A DNA stretch of 64,000 bases from Lewinella sp. W8. GTDB taxonomy: Bacteria > Bacteroidota > Bacteroidia > Chitinophagales > Saprospiraceae. Below are positions 18,201 through 25,014 of this stretch, one piece after another. Where the stretch lies: the NCBI RefSeq assembly GCF_004375085.3, contig NZ_SNAQ03000005.1, positions 62,001 through 126,000 of the forward strand, given 5' to 3'. The position numbers and the translations under genes were made by a program. Under the pieces are notes generated by a model that made no database searches, was not told the origin of the DNA, and saw only the letters and a program-made list of their open reading frames with translations. The stretch's first letter is position 1; each line of letters starts with the position of its first letter.

Positions 18201-18702
18201 TAAGAAACCATACCTGTTCCTTTTCTACGGTCAGGTCGCGCCAGTCCCGGACCCCGTCTTCGTTGAGGTCCTTGAGGTGGGCCACCGATTCTTCACTGTC
18301 CACACTAAAGGTCTTCCGCAAAAATTCGCGGCGGTCCTCCACGGTCTGGAAGGAAATGGAGGCCGTCATCCAGTTGCGGTGCCCCCGGACGTCAAATTCC
18401 GAGTTTGTCTGTCGGGTGGCGCTGGTGTAAAAGATGCGACCGTCGGGCGCAACGCTGATGGCAATCGGGTCGGAAATGAGTGAATCCGTGGCCCAGAGGG
18501 ACAACTCCAGGGCTTCATCGACCTGAACGTTAACCTCCTGCCGTAGTTTTCCCGCCAGTTCCCGGGCGGCGTCCGGATTAAGGGTGATCGACCGATCCGG
18601 GTAGCGTGGCCCAGTGGGGGCGGACTCGCAGGTAATGAGGCCCATACCCAAACAAGTGAGCAGGCAGATGGTGATGAGGGCAGAACTCCGGGTGCGTAGC
18701 AT
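15280..18702 (-). CDS. Propeller-HEAT-cytochrome c lipoprotein (PVC-type dehydrogenase-like)
   Basis: 1140 residues. A lipoprotein signal (lipobox LITC at about 24) is followed by a sugar-dehydrogenase-like six-bladed propeller (about 60-480; for example GVTVGPLGRIWWGIGD, GPTGMVYNPG, PTGLDFSADGSLYFGDW). HEAT/armadillo repeats fill about 500-990. A C-terminal monohaem cytochrome c domain (about 1000-1135) has CTRCH with Cys1016, Cys1019 and His1020; a distal Met such as PSSMPSMDG may be the sixth ligand. This layout matches 'putative membrane-bound dehydrogenase' proteins first noted in Planctomycetes and Verrucomicrobia. Inference: oxidation of a sugar or polyol with electron transfer to haem. 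A candidate promoter lies at 18731-18738. Confidence 0.85.
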   Translation of the reverse strand: MLRTRSSALITICLLTCLGMGLITCESAPTGPRYPDRSITLNPDAARELAGKLRQEVNVQVDEALELSLWATDSLISDPIAISVAPDGRIFYTSATRQTNSEFDVRGHRNWMTASISFQTVEDRREFLRKTFSVDSEESVAHLKDLNEDGVRDWRDLTVEKEQVWFLTDESADGVADRAQLYLEDFGEEITDVANGIEFHDGEVYIGVGPDLWRTVDEDQDGRADKTTSLAHGFAVHIGFSGHGMSGVTVGPLGRIWWGIGDIGMNVVDKSGKRWKYPNRGVVVRSEPDGSNFEVFAMGVRNTHEFVFDDYGNLISVDNDGDHRGERERLVYLIDGSDTGWRINWQFGKYSDPDNNTYKVWMDEKLHVPRWEGQAAYILPTIQNYVNGPTGMVYNPGTALGPEWYQHFFVAEFRGSPSNSPVHAFTLKPDGAGFALDSTKAIVSGLLPTGLDFSADGSLYFGDWINGWGTKDAGRIWKLDVPGGADDPIRQETKGLLLADFTAKSPAELGALLGHQDQRVRRRAQFELVDREDEGLSTLLESARAADNQLARIHGLWGVAQLSRQDAAVAENLASFLADRDPEIMAQAARLIGDVRYAGAGEALITLLEHESPRVRFFAMEALGRTEEKSAVAPIVELVRTNDGVDTWLRAGSMIALGRIGDEDAMAALANDPSQEVRTAAAVALRRMESPQISAFLQDESEYVATEAARGINDDFSIEAALPDLAASLAGTSFTGAPFLRRAINANVRVGDDASIDRLVAYANKGAAPAAMRAEALAALASWGSPSVFDRVDGRYRGVIKRDSAVAGERVMAIIDGLFAEENGELRLAAINTAGRLGLSGTTEQLAQILTAAPAADTRKAALQALNALRVANMDEHLETALADRDAGVRALALEILPESSISGTRAVTLYGEVLAKGSVEEQQSALQGLGVIDDDGARNLLREEIEKLAAGGMSPDVVLDLVEAVEAQEDASLTAELSQYAEQQDPDLGLYAAALSGGDIRRGARIFYGNESAQCTRCHAVFEYGGNVGPGLAGVADRLSKKELLLSVIKPSYQLAPGYETVLVTLADSSAIAGTVLERAEDYLKLQIGKEDLRTIPMEEILEQESLPSSMPSMDGVLTKRQIRDLVAYLGSLEAEESK

Positions 18703-18730
18703 ATGGTTACCGTTGTTGTAGATCGAGGGA

Positions 18731-18738
18731 CAAAAATA
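18731..18738 (-). promoter_or_regulatory. Candidate -7 promoter box for the cytochrome lipoprotein
   Basis: The minus strand reads TATTTTTG, matching TAnnTTTG, 29 nt from the start codon of the propeller-HEAT-cytochrome gene, in an AT-rich stretch. The implied leader is about 20 nt. Confidence 0.5.
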
Positions 18739-18869
18739 AATTTTCTCTTCTAGGACGACGAAATGGTCGGACTACCGGGACATCACCAAAGCAATGACTT
18801 TTACGTGATGTGGAGAAGTTGCCTAAACCCATCAAATATCCGCACCTTTGCCGTCCCAAAAATCAAGGC

Positions 18870-20027
18870 TTGCGCATTCATATCCACGGACGGGGTAGCA
18901 TTTCGGCGGCGGGGCAGCATCCTGTGGCCGCCTGGGAGACCTATTTATCCGGGCAACCCACCTGGAAAAAGACGCCCGATGCTTCCCTTCCGGTTTACCC
19001 CGTCGAGCCCGACCCGAACGCGCCCGCCTACCGGTACGCCGCGGAAAGAAAGCACGGAAGAACCGCCATGCTGGCCATCATGGCCGCCGAGCAGGCCGTC
19101 CGGGAAGCTGGCTGGGAAGACCAGGATTTTGCCATCCTGGTGGGCTGCAGCCGTGGCCCCACCGGCGAATGGGAAAAACACTTCACGGAATTTAGCGCAA
19201 CGGGGCGGTTGGAAACCCGCACCTCTCCCTCCACTACCCTCGGCAGCATCGGCTTCGCCCTGGGGGAATACTTTGGCAATCGGTCGCTGGCGAGCAGCCT
19301 CAGCGTCACCTGTTCTTCCGGTATGCACGCCCTGCTCCACGGCATCGCCCTGCTGGAGGCCGGCATGGCCGACCGGGTGCTCGTGGGGGGCGCCGAAGCT
19401 CCCCTCACCGCCTTTACGCTGCAGCAAATGCAGGCCCTGCGCATTTACGCCACCCGGCCAGCGGCCGGGCAGCACGCCTGCACACCCCTGGCTAAGACGC
19501 CTTCCGGTATGGTGATTGGGGAAGGTGCGGCGTTCCTGGCCCTCAGCCGATTACCCCGGCACCTGCCCTCCGGGCCCAACCTTTCCAACACCCTACCCAG
19601 CATTACCGGCCTGGGCTTTTCCCGGGAATCGGGCAAAACCGCCACGGGCATCAGTCCGGAGGGAGATGGTTTACTGGCGGCCATGAAAATGGCTACCGAC
19701 GGCCGGCACTTACCCGACCTTATCATCGCCCACGCCCCGGGAACCCCCAAGGGGGACGCCGCGGAAATCAGGGCCGTCCGAAAGCTGTGGAAGAACGTTC
19801 CGGGGGATCCCGCCCTAACTTCCCTCAAGTGGGCCACCGGCCATACTTTCGGCGCCAGTGGCCCCCTGGCCCTGGACGCGGCCATCAGCATGATGGTTCA
19901 CCAAAAAGCCATCTATCTACCCTACCCCAACTATATGAACACGCCCTGGGCGCTGGGGGCCGTCATGGTCAACGCCACGGGTTTCGGGGGCAATGCGGTC
20001 AGCGTTCGCCTGGAAATGAAGCCTTAA
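18870..20027 (+). CDS. Orphan beta-ketoacyl-ACP synthase-like protein
   Basis: 385 residues from a TTG at 18870 (giving MRIHIHGRGSIS, the usual N-terminus); a GTG at 18810 would add 20 residues. The thiolase-fold active site is complete: Cys in SVTCSSGMHAL (about residue 148), His in AHAPGTPKGD, and His in KWATGHTFGASGPL, i.e. a Cys-His-His ketosynthase of the KAS I/II type. It condenses malonyl-ACP with acyl chains. No ACP, ketoreductase or dehydratase is next to it, unlike aryl-polyene or flexirubin clusters, so its pathway is unclear. A near-consensus box CACCTTTG at 18843-18850 supports the shorter start. Confidence 0.8.
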   Translation: MRIHIHGRGSISAAGQHPVAAWETYLSGQPTWKKTPDASLPVYPVEPDPNAPAYRYAAERKHGRTAMLAIMAAEQAVREAGWEDQDFAILVGCSRGPTGEWEKHFTEFSATGRLETRTSPSTTLGSIGFALGEYFGNRSLASSLSVTCSSGMHALLHGIALLEAGMADRVLVGGAEAPLTAFTLQQMQALRIYATRPAAGQHACTPLAKTPSGMVIGEGAAFLALSRLPRHLPSGPNLSNTLPSITGLGFSRESGKTATGISPEGDGLLAAMKMATDGRHLPDLIIAHAPGTPKGDAAEIRAVRKLWKNVPGDPALTSLKWATGHTFGASGPLALDAAISMMVHQKAIYLPYPNYMNTPWALGAVMVNATGFGGNAVSVRLEMKP

Positions 20028-20131
20028 GTAAAATTTGGCTAACGCAGGTGCCAGGTAAATGGGTATGGCAAGGTAGGTACGGCCTGCGGCGGATTGGGGA
20101 ATATTCCTAAACCACCGATCTTACCTCCGTG

Positions 20132-21232
20132 ATGAAAAGGATTTACCTACTGGAGCCCTACCTCACCGGTTCCCACCAACGGTGGGCCGAAGGGCTGGTC
20201 CGTCACAGCGGGCACCAGATTCGCCTCATCGGCCGGCCCGGCCGGTTCTGGAAGTGGCGGATGCACGGAGCGGCGGTATCCATGGCCGGGGAGGTAAACC
20301 AGCTGCCCCCTCCCGATTTGATCCTGGCCACCGACATGCTGGACGTCGCGACCTTCCGGGCCCTGTGTCGCCATCGGTGCCCGGTGGCCCTCTACTTCCA
20401 CGAAAATCAAATCACCTACCCCTGGAGCCCGACCGACGAGGACGTACCCCTGCAGAGGGACCGCCATTACGGTTGGATCAACTACGTCAGCGCCCTGGCC
20501 GCCGACGCCATTGCCTTTAACTCCCACTATCACCAACGATCTTTTCTGGGGGCACTTCCCGACTTCCTGAAGGTCTTTCCCGACGACCAGGTTCCGGATA
20601 CCGTCGATACCATTACGGGCAAGAGCAAGGTAATTCCGCTGGGGGTGGATTTACCGTCACTCCCTCCGTCCACGCGAGCACCGGGGCCACCCATCCTACT
20701 TTGGAACCACCGCTGGGAATACGATAAGGGCCCCGCGGCTTTTTTCGGGGTGTGCCGTCGGTTGAAGGAGGCTAAGGTTCCGTTCCGACTCATCGTGCTC
20801 GGGGAGCACACCCAGCGGTATCCACAGGAATTTCATACCGCCCGGGGCGAATTTTCCCGGCAAATTTTGCACTGGGGTTACGCGGAAGACCGGGCGACCT
20901 ACTGGCAATTATTGCGGATGGCGGACCTGATGCCCGTGACCAGTCGGCAGGATTTCTTTGGCATCAGCGCCGTCGAGGGGATGCATGCGGGGGCCTGGCC
21001 CCTCTTGCCCGACCGCCTGGCTTTCCCGGAACACCTGCCGCCCGATTGCGACGGCGTACTGTACCGCGGAGAGGAGGAGCTTGCGGCCCGTTGCGTTGAC
21101 CTGCTGCGGGAGGGATCCCTTCCGGAAAGCGCTGCCCTGCGGGAACATATCCGGCAATACCGGTGGGAACGGATGATCGGGAAGTACGATGCGTGGCTGG
21201 AAGAATGCTGCGATCGTCCCCTCCTACCGTAA
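20132..21232 (+). CDS. DUF3524 glycosyltransferase, candidate tRNA-queuosine mannosyltransferase
   Basis: 366 residues from ATG 20132 (a GTG lies one codon before). The N-terminal half has the DUF3524 pattern, including LEPYLTGSHQRWAEGL and YFHENQITYP (about 88-97). The C-terminal half is a GT-B Rossmann domain with WNHRWEYDKGP and SRQDFFGISAVEGM, where the Glu of an EX7E-like motif would bind the sugar nucleotide. Family knowledge: the vertebrate homologue GTDC1/QTMAN mannosylates queuosine in tRNA-Asp. That the bacterial protein does the same is inference. One nucleotide separates it from the GH26 gene, suggesting one transcript. Confidence 0.72.
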   Translation: MKRIYLLEPYLTGSHQRWAEGLVRHSGHQIRLIGRPGRFWKWRMHGAAVSMAGEVNQLPPPDLILATDMLDVATFRALCRHRCPVALYFHENQITYPWSPTDEDVPLQRDRHYGWINYVSALAADAIAFNSHYHQRSFLGALPDFLKVFPDDQVPDTVDTITGKSKVIPLGVDLPSLPPSTRAPGPPILLWNHRWEYDKGPAAFFGVCRRLKEAKVPFRLIVLGEHTQRYPQEFHTARGEFSRQILHWGYAEDRATYWQLLRMADLMPVTSRQDFFGISAVEGMHAGAWPLLPDRLAFPEHLPPDCDGVLYRGEEELAARCVDLLREGSLPESAALREHIRQYRWERMIGKYDAWLEECCDRPLLP

Positions 21233-21233
21233 G

Positions 21234-22391
21234 ATGACCTATCTTGGGAAAGTGGAAATACGAACCGAAAAATTTTGTCTCCGCAACGCCCTGCTCCTCA
21301 TCCTGCTCGGCCTGCACCTGCCCCTCGGGGCCCAATTACTTCCTACGTCCATGGTAGATCCTGACGCTACGAAAGCTACCCAGTCTTTGTACGAGAACCT
21401 GCGGGCACTCGCCCCCGAAAAGACGCTATTCGGCCACCAGGACGCCTTCGCCTACGGCGTGGAATGGAAGCACTGGCACCGGCGCCGCTCCGACGTTCAG
21501 GACGTGTGCGGCCAGCATCCCGCCGTGTTTGGATGGGACGTTTCCAAACTCGGACAACGCCCCTACAACATCGACACCGTGGACTTCCGGGCCATGCAGG
21601 GCTGGATTCGGCAGGCCTACCGTATGGGGGGCATCAACACCATCAGCTGGCACCTGGACAATTTCCTCGGTGGCGACTCCTGGACCACGGGCACCCCTAC
21701 CGTGGCGGCCATCCTCCCCGGAGGCACCCACCACGAGCAGTACCGGGCCAAGCTGGACCTCTTCGCGGATTTCCTGCGTGAACTCAAGGTGGGCTTCCCC
21801 GTGCAACGCCCGGTGCCCATCATCTTCCGTCCCTTTCACGAGCATACCGGAAACTGGTTCTGGTGGGGTAAGCCCCACGCCACGGCCGAGCAGTACAAAG
21901 CACTCTGGCGTTTCACGGTCAGTTACCTGCGCGACGAGCAGCAGATTCATCAACTGCTCTACTGTTATTCTCCGGACGTGGTAAAGAATGAAGAGGAATA
22001 CCTCGAATACTATCCCGGAGACGAATACGTGGATATTCTCGGCCTGGACGATTACCACGACGTAGGTCGCTGGGGCCGGGCGAAGCAGCTCACCAAACGC
22101 CTGAGTATGCTGGTGCAGCTGGCGGAAGAGCGGGGTAAGGTGGCCGCCCTGACGGAAACGGGTTACGAAGCCGTCCCGGAACGGAAATGGTGGACGGACA
22201 CCCTGCTGCGGCATCTGGAGGCCAGTCCGGAGGCCCGGCGAATTGCCTGGGTACTGCTGTGGCGCAACGCCCGCAAGGACCATCATTACGGTCCCTATCC
22301 GGGTCACCCCTCCGCGGAGAACTTCCGGGAATTTGCCGGAAGTGAAAACATGCTTTTTCTGGACGAACTGCCGAATATGTATCGCCGGTAA
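21234..22391 (+). CDS. Secreted GH26-family beta-mannanase
   Basis: 385 residues from ATG 21234, one base after the preceding stop; an in-frame ATG at 21189 would overlap the upstream gene by 44 bp and adds no signal. A hydrophobic segment (CLRNALLLILLGLHLPLGAQ) follows an about 15-residue basic N-terminus. GH26 motifs are present: acid/base Glu near 203 in FRPFHEHTGNWFWWG and nucleophile Glu near 308 in ALTETGYEAV. It cleaves beta-1,4-mannan. No PUL-type SusC/SusD pair is nearby. Sharing a transcript with a predicted mannosyltransferase is curious but may be coincidence. Confidence 0.88.
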   Translation: MTYLGKVEIRTEKFCLRNALLLILLGLHLPLGAQLLPTSMVDPDATKATQSLYENLRALAPEKTLFGHQDAFAYGVEWKHWHRRRSDVQDVCGQHPAVFGWDVSKLGQRPYNIDTVDFRAMQGWIRQAYRMGGINTISWHLDNFLGGDSWTTGTPTVAAILPGGTHHEQYRAKLDLFADFLRELKVGFPVQRPVPIIFRPFHEHTGNWFWWGKPHATAEQYKALWRFTVSYLRDEQQIHQLLYCYSPDVVKNEEEYLEYYPGDEYVDILGLDDYHDVGRWGRAKQLTKRLSMLVQLAEERGKVAALTETGYEAVPERKWWTDTLLRHLEASPEARRIAWVLLWRNARKDHHYGPYPGHPSAENFREFAGSENMLFLDELPNMYRR

Positions 22392-22421
22392 AAGAAAATG
22401 ACCACTGTGGGTGATTCCGTA

Positions 22422-22429
22422 TACCTTTG
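22422..22429 (+). promoter_or_regulatory. Candidate -7 promoter box for a leaderless rRNA methyltransferase mRNA
   Basis: TACCTTTG matches TAnnTTTG exactly. The ATG at 22435 lies only six bases after the box ends, about where transcription should start, so the message would have no 5' leader. hemE shows the same spacing (box 48617-48624, ATG 48630). Confidence 0.55.
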
Positions 22430-22434
22430 CGGCC

Positions 22435-23589
22435 ATGTTGCAAATCGCCATCACCACCTTTGAGAACCTGGAAGAAGTACTTGCCGAAGAAATTCGATCC
22501 ATCGGCGGACAGGACGTGACCGTCGGTCGGCGCGTCGTTACCTGCCGCGGAGATAAGACCTTCCTGTACCGGGCCAATCTGGAACTCCGCACCGGCATCA
22601 GGGTACTGATTAACATCGGTCGGTTTCGGGCCCGCTCCGAACAGGAGATGTATGACCGCCTGAAGAGGATGGACTGGAGTCCTCATTTGAAGCAAGACGG
22701 GACGCTCCTGATCGATGCGGTTACCCAATCGCCTCGGTTCCGCAATGGTTTCTACCTTTCTCAGTTGACCAAGGACGCCATCGTTGACCAATTTCGGGAA
22801 CGGACGGGTGAGCGGCCGTCGGTGAGTAAGGACGATCCGGACTTACGGGTGCAACTGCATCTGACGAAAAACAATGAGGTCACCGTCAGCCTGGATGCTT
22901 CCGGTCAGGGCCTGCACCGACGGGCTTACCGGAAGCGCACCGGTGGTGCTCCCCTGAATGAAGTCCTGGCCGCCGGGATGCTCCTCCTTGCGGACTACGA
23001 CGGCAGCCTTCCGTTCGTTGATCCCATGTGTGGTTCGGGCACCTTACTGGCCGAGGCGGCCATGATCGCCGCGGGCCAGGCACCGGGACTGCACCGGAAT
23101 TTCGGTTTTGAACGTTGGCCCGATTTCGATCCCGCCCTGTGGTCTTCCGTGCGGCAGGCGGCGCTGAACCGTATCCAAACACCCCCACAGCCCATTCTGG
23201 GATCCGACATTGATGAGCTGACGGTTTCTCTGGCCAAGGTGACGCTGGAGCGCACGGGTTTACTCCGCCACGTAACGTTTCGTTTCGGGCCCTTCGCGGA
23301 CCTGGACCCGCTGCCGGTGGGCGAAGCGGGTGGCCTGCTGGTTACCAATCCACCCTACGAAATGCGGCTGAAAACGGGGAATATCGAAGCACTGTATGCT
23401 TCCATCGGTGACACCCTGAAGACGAAGTGGACGGGCTACACGGCCTGGCTCATCTCCGCAAACCCTGCCGCGGTAAAAAGCGTGGGACTGCGCACCAGCA
23501 AGAAGATCATGCTGATGAACGGTCCGGTGGAAACCCGGTATTGTCGTTATGACCTGTACGAAGGGTCGAAAAAGGAGGCCTCGGAATAG
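22435..23589 (+). CDS. THUMP-domain 23S rRNA guanine-N2 methyltransferase, RlmL/Trm14-like
   Basis: 384 residues from MLQIAITTFENLEEVL; eight upstream codons are open but are probably promoter. A THUMP RNA-binding domain covers about 45-160. The Rossmann methyltransferase follows: DPMCGSGT (about 195-202, motif I) and NPPYE (305-309, motif IV), typical of N2-guanine methyltransferases. Length matches the single-domain RlmL homologues of Bacteroidota rather than the E. coli RlmKL fusion. The likely target is G2445-type m2G in 23S rRNA, by analogy. It is convergent with the coiled-coil gene, with a large hairpin between them. Confidence 0.88.
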   Translation: MLQIAITTFENLEEVLAEEIRSIGGQDVTVGRRVVTCRGDKTFLYRANLELRTGIRVLINIGRFRARSEQEMYDRLKRMDWSPHLKQDGTLLIDAVTQSPRFRNGFYLSQLTKDAIVDQFRERTGERPSVSKDDPDLRVQLHLTKNNEVTVSLDASGQGLHRRAYRKRTGGAPLNEVLAAGMLLLADYDGSLPFVDPMCGSGTLLAEAAMIAAGQAPGLHRNFGFERWPDFDPALWSSVRQAALNRIQTPPQPILGSDIDELTVSLAKVTLERTGLLRHVTFRFGPFADLDPLPVGEAGGLLVTNPPYEMRLKTGNIEALYASIGDTLKTKWTGYTAWLISANPAAVKSVGLRTSKKIMLMNGPVETRYCRYDLYEGSKKEASE

Positions 23590-23598
23590 TACTGAAGC

Positions 23599-23682
23599 TA
23601 CACCGCTAGACAAATGGACGTTTTGGTTCCTCTCCAGCGCAGCGTCTTGGAGAGGGAGAAAACGCATTTGTCTAGCAGTATA
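23599..23682. repeat. Large imperfect palindrome between convergent genes
   Basis: The arms GCTAGACAAATG (23605-23616) and CATTTGTCTAGC (23665-23676) are perfect inverses. Inside them CGTTTT/AAAACG and CCTCTCCA/TGGAGAGG continue the pairing down to an 11-nt loop (GCGCAGCGTCT). It fits exactly between the stops of two convergent genes and could be a bidirectional terminator, or a palindromic mobile-element relic; it has no T-run right after either arm. Confidence 0.8.
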
Positions 23683-23693
23683 ATACCGAAGCT

Positions 23694-24737
23694 TTACTCC
23701 TCCTCGATGATGGCGTCGTCGATGAGGCTATCTCCATCTCCATCTGAATCCAGGAATCCCGCGATGATGCCGCCTTCTGGCTTTTTGGGGGCGTCCTTGT
23801 CTTCTTTGATGGTCATTTCCTTTCCTCCCTCGTTGTGGTAGTCACCTTCCGCGAATCGGGAGGCGCGGTCAAAGAAAGAATCCGTTCCGGAGAGGGTGGA
23901 TTCGGAAGTGTCGCGAGCGGCTTCCTTCCCGTCGAAAGCACGGGCGCGAGCTTCGGCCTGTTCGGCGGCCCGCTTGGCGTCTTCGATGGCGTCCTCCATC
24001 TTCATTTTTTCCGCCTCCTCGTTGGCGTGATCGACAAAATCGTCGAATTTACCCTTGAGGTCAGCCCCCGCCTCGGCGGCGCGGTTGAGCACTTCGTCGC
24101 CCTTTTCGAGAATTTTTCCGCCGACCTGTTCACTCACCTCCCCGATTTTTCCCGCTAGTTTGTCGGCCTGTTCTTTGGCCGCAGCACCCGCCTTCGCGGC
24201 AGCATCCAGGGCGTTATTGGCAGTATCCTTCACGCCATCGGGAATTTTGGGCATCTTGATCCGGCTTCCCTTCGGAGAAGCATCGGTGTCCTCGACCAGA
24301 TCGGCCTCGAAGTCAATCGTACCGGACTTGGGAGCATCGTGGGCGGAAACTTCATCCAGGCTTCCCAGAGAGAGGTCCTCATCAATCAGATCGAGGGCGT
24401 CGTCGGTACTGGAGCGGGGAGAGAGGTCCTCCAGTTTCTGGTTAATGGCGTCGCTGGCTTTGTCCTTGAGTTCGCGGCCCTTATCGGCGGCAGCATCGGC
24501 CTCTTTCCAGATTTTATCCGTGAGGTCCTCGAGCGCGTCTTTTCCTTTTTCCACGTATTCCGGAGCCTTGTCGACCAGTTCTCTGGCGGCCTGCTTGGTG
24601 GCATCAATGAGTTCATCGCTCTGCGCCTTGAGGTCATCGGTAGCTTCCCGGGCGGCTTCCCCCGCCTTACTTGCCTGATGTTTGGCGACGGATTTAGCGC
24701 CAAAGAAGATTTTCTTAAGATCGTTAAAGAGTGGCAT
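23694..24737 (-). CDS. Alpha-helical, Ala/Lys/Glu-rich coiled-coil protein (YtxH/LEA-like)
   Basis: 347 residues from MPLFNDLKKIFFGAK; the frame opens 17 codons earlier, but that part is unrelated in composition. There is no signal peptide beyond a short hydrophobic patch. Residues about 15-115 and 180-290 are charged amphipathic helices with 11-residue-like periodicity (for example KAGAAAKEQADKLAGKIGE), as in YtxH, apolipoprotein or LEA-type proteins. Between and after them are acidic stretches; the C-terminus ends DSDGDGDSLIDDAIIEEE, a short Asp-rich segment that might bind Ca2+. A role in stress or envelope stabilisation is a guess from composition only. Confidence 0.65.
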   Translation of the reverse strand: MPLFNDLKKIFFGAKSVAKHQASKAGEAAREATDDLKAQSDELIDATKQAARELVDKAPEYVEKGKDALEDLTDKIWKEADAAADKGRELKDKASDAINQKLEDLSPRSSTDDALDLIDEDLSLGSLDEVSAHDAPKSGTIDFEADLVEDTDASPKGSRIKMPKIPDGVKDTANNALDAAAKAGAAAKEQADKLAGKIGEVSEQVGGKILEKGDEVLNRAAEAGADLKGKFDDFVDHANEEAEKMKMEDAIEDAKRAAEQAEARARAFDGKEAARDTSESTLSGTDSFFDRASRFAEGDYHNEGGKEMTIKEDKDAPKKPEGGIIAGFLDSDGDGDSLIDDAIIEEE

Positions 24738-25014
24738 CGTACTTCTTTTATTGTGGTCACCAAGGTAGCTAATTGGTCGCGGAAACACTATTTCTTTTCG
24801 ACGAACATCCGTGACCGGCAGCTCAGGTCGGTGAGTTCTCTCGAGAAAGGGATCCTGAATAAAGTGCGGGACAACTGAATTGACGGTCCATCCAACGGGT
24901 TACCGGACAAAAAACGGCTCCCGGGCTGCCACTGCACACTACGGCTGGTGATGAATACGTTTCACTGCTACCTTCCCCAACTCGGTGATTTACCCATCAT
25001 GTAAAACCTTACTC

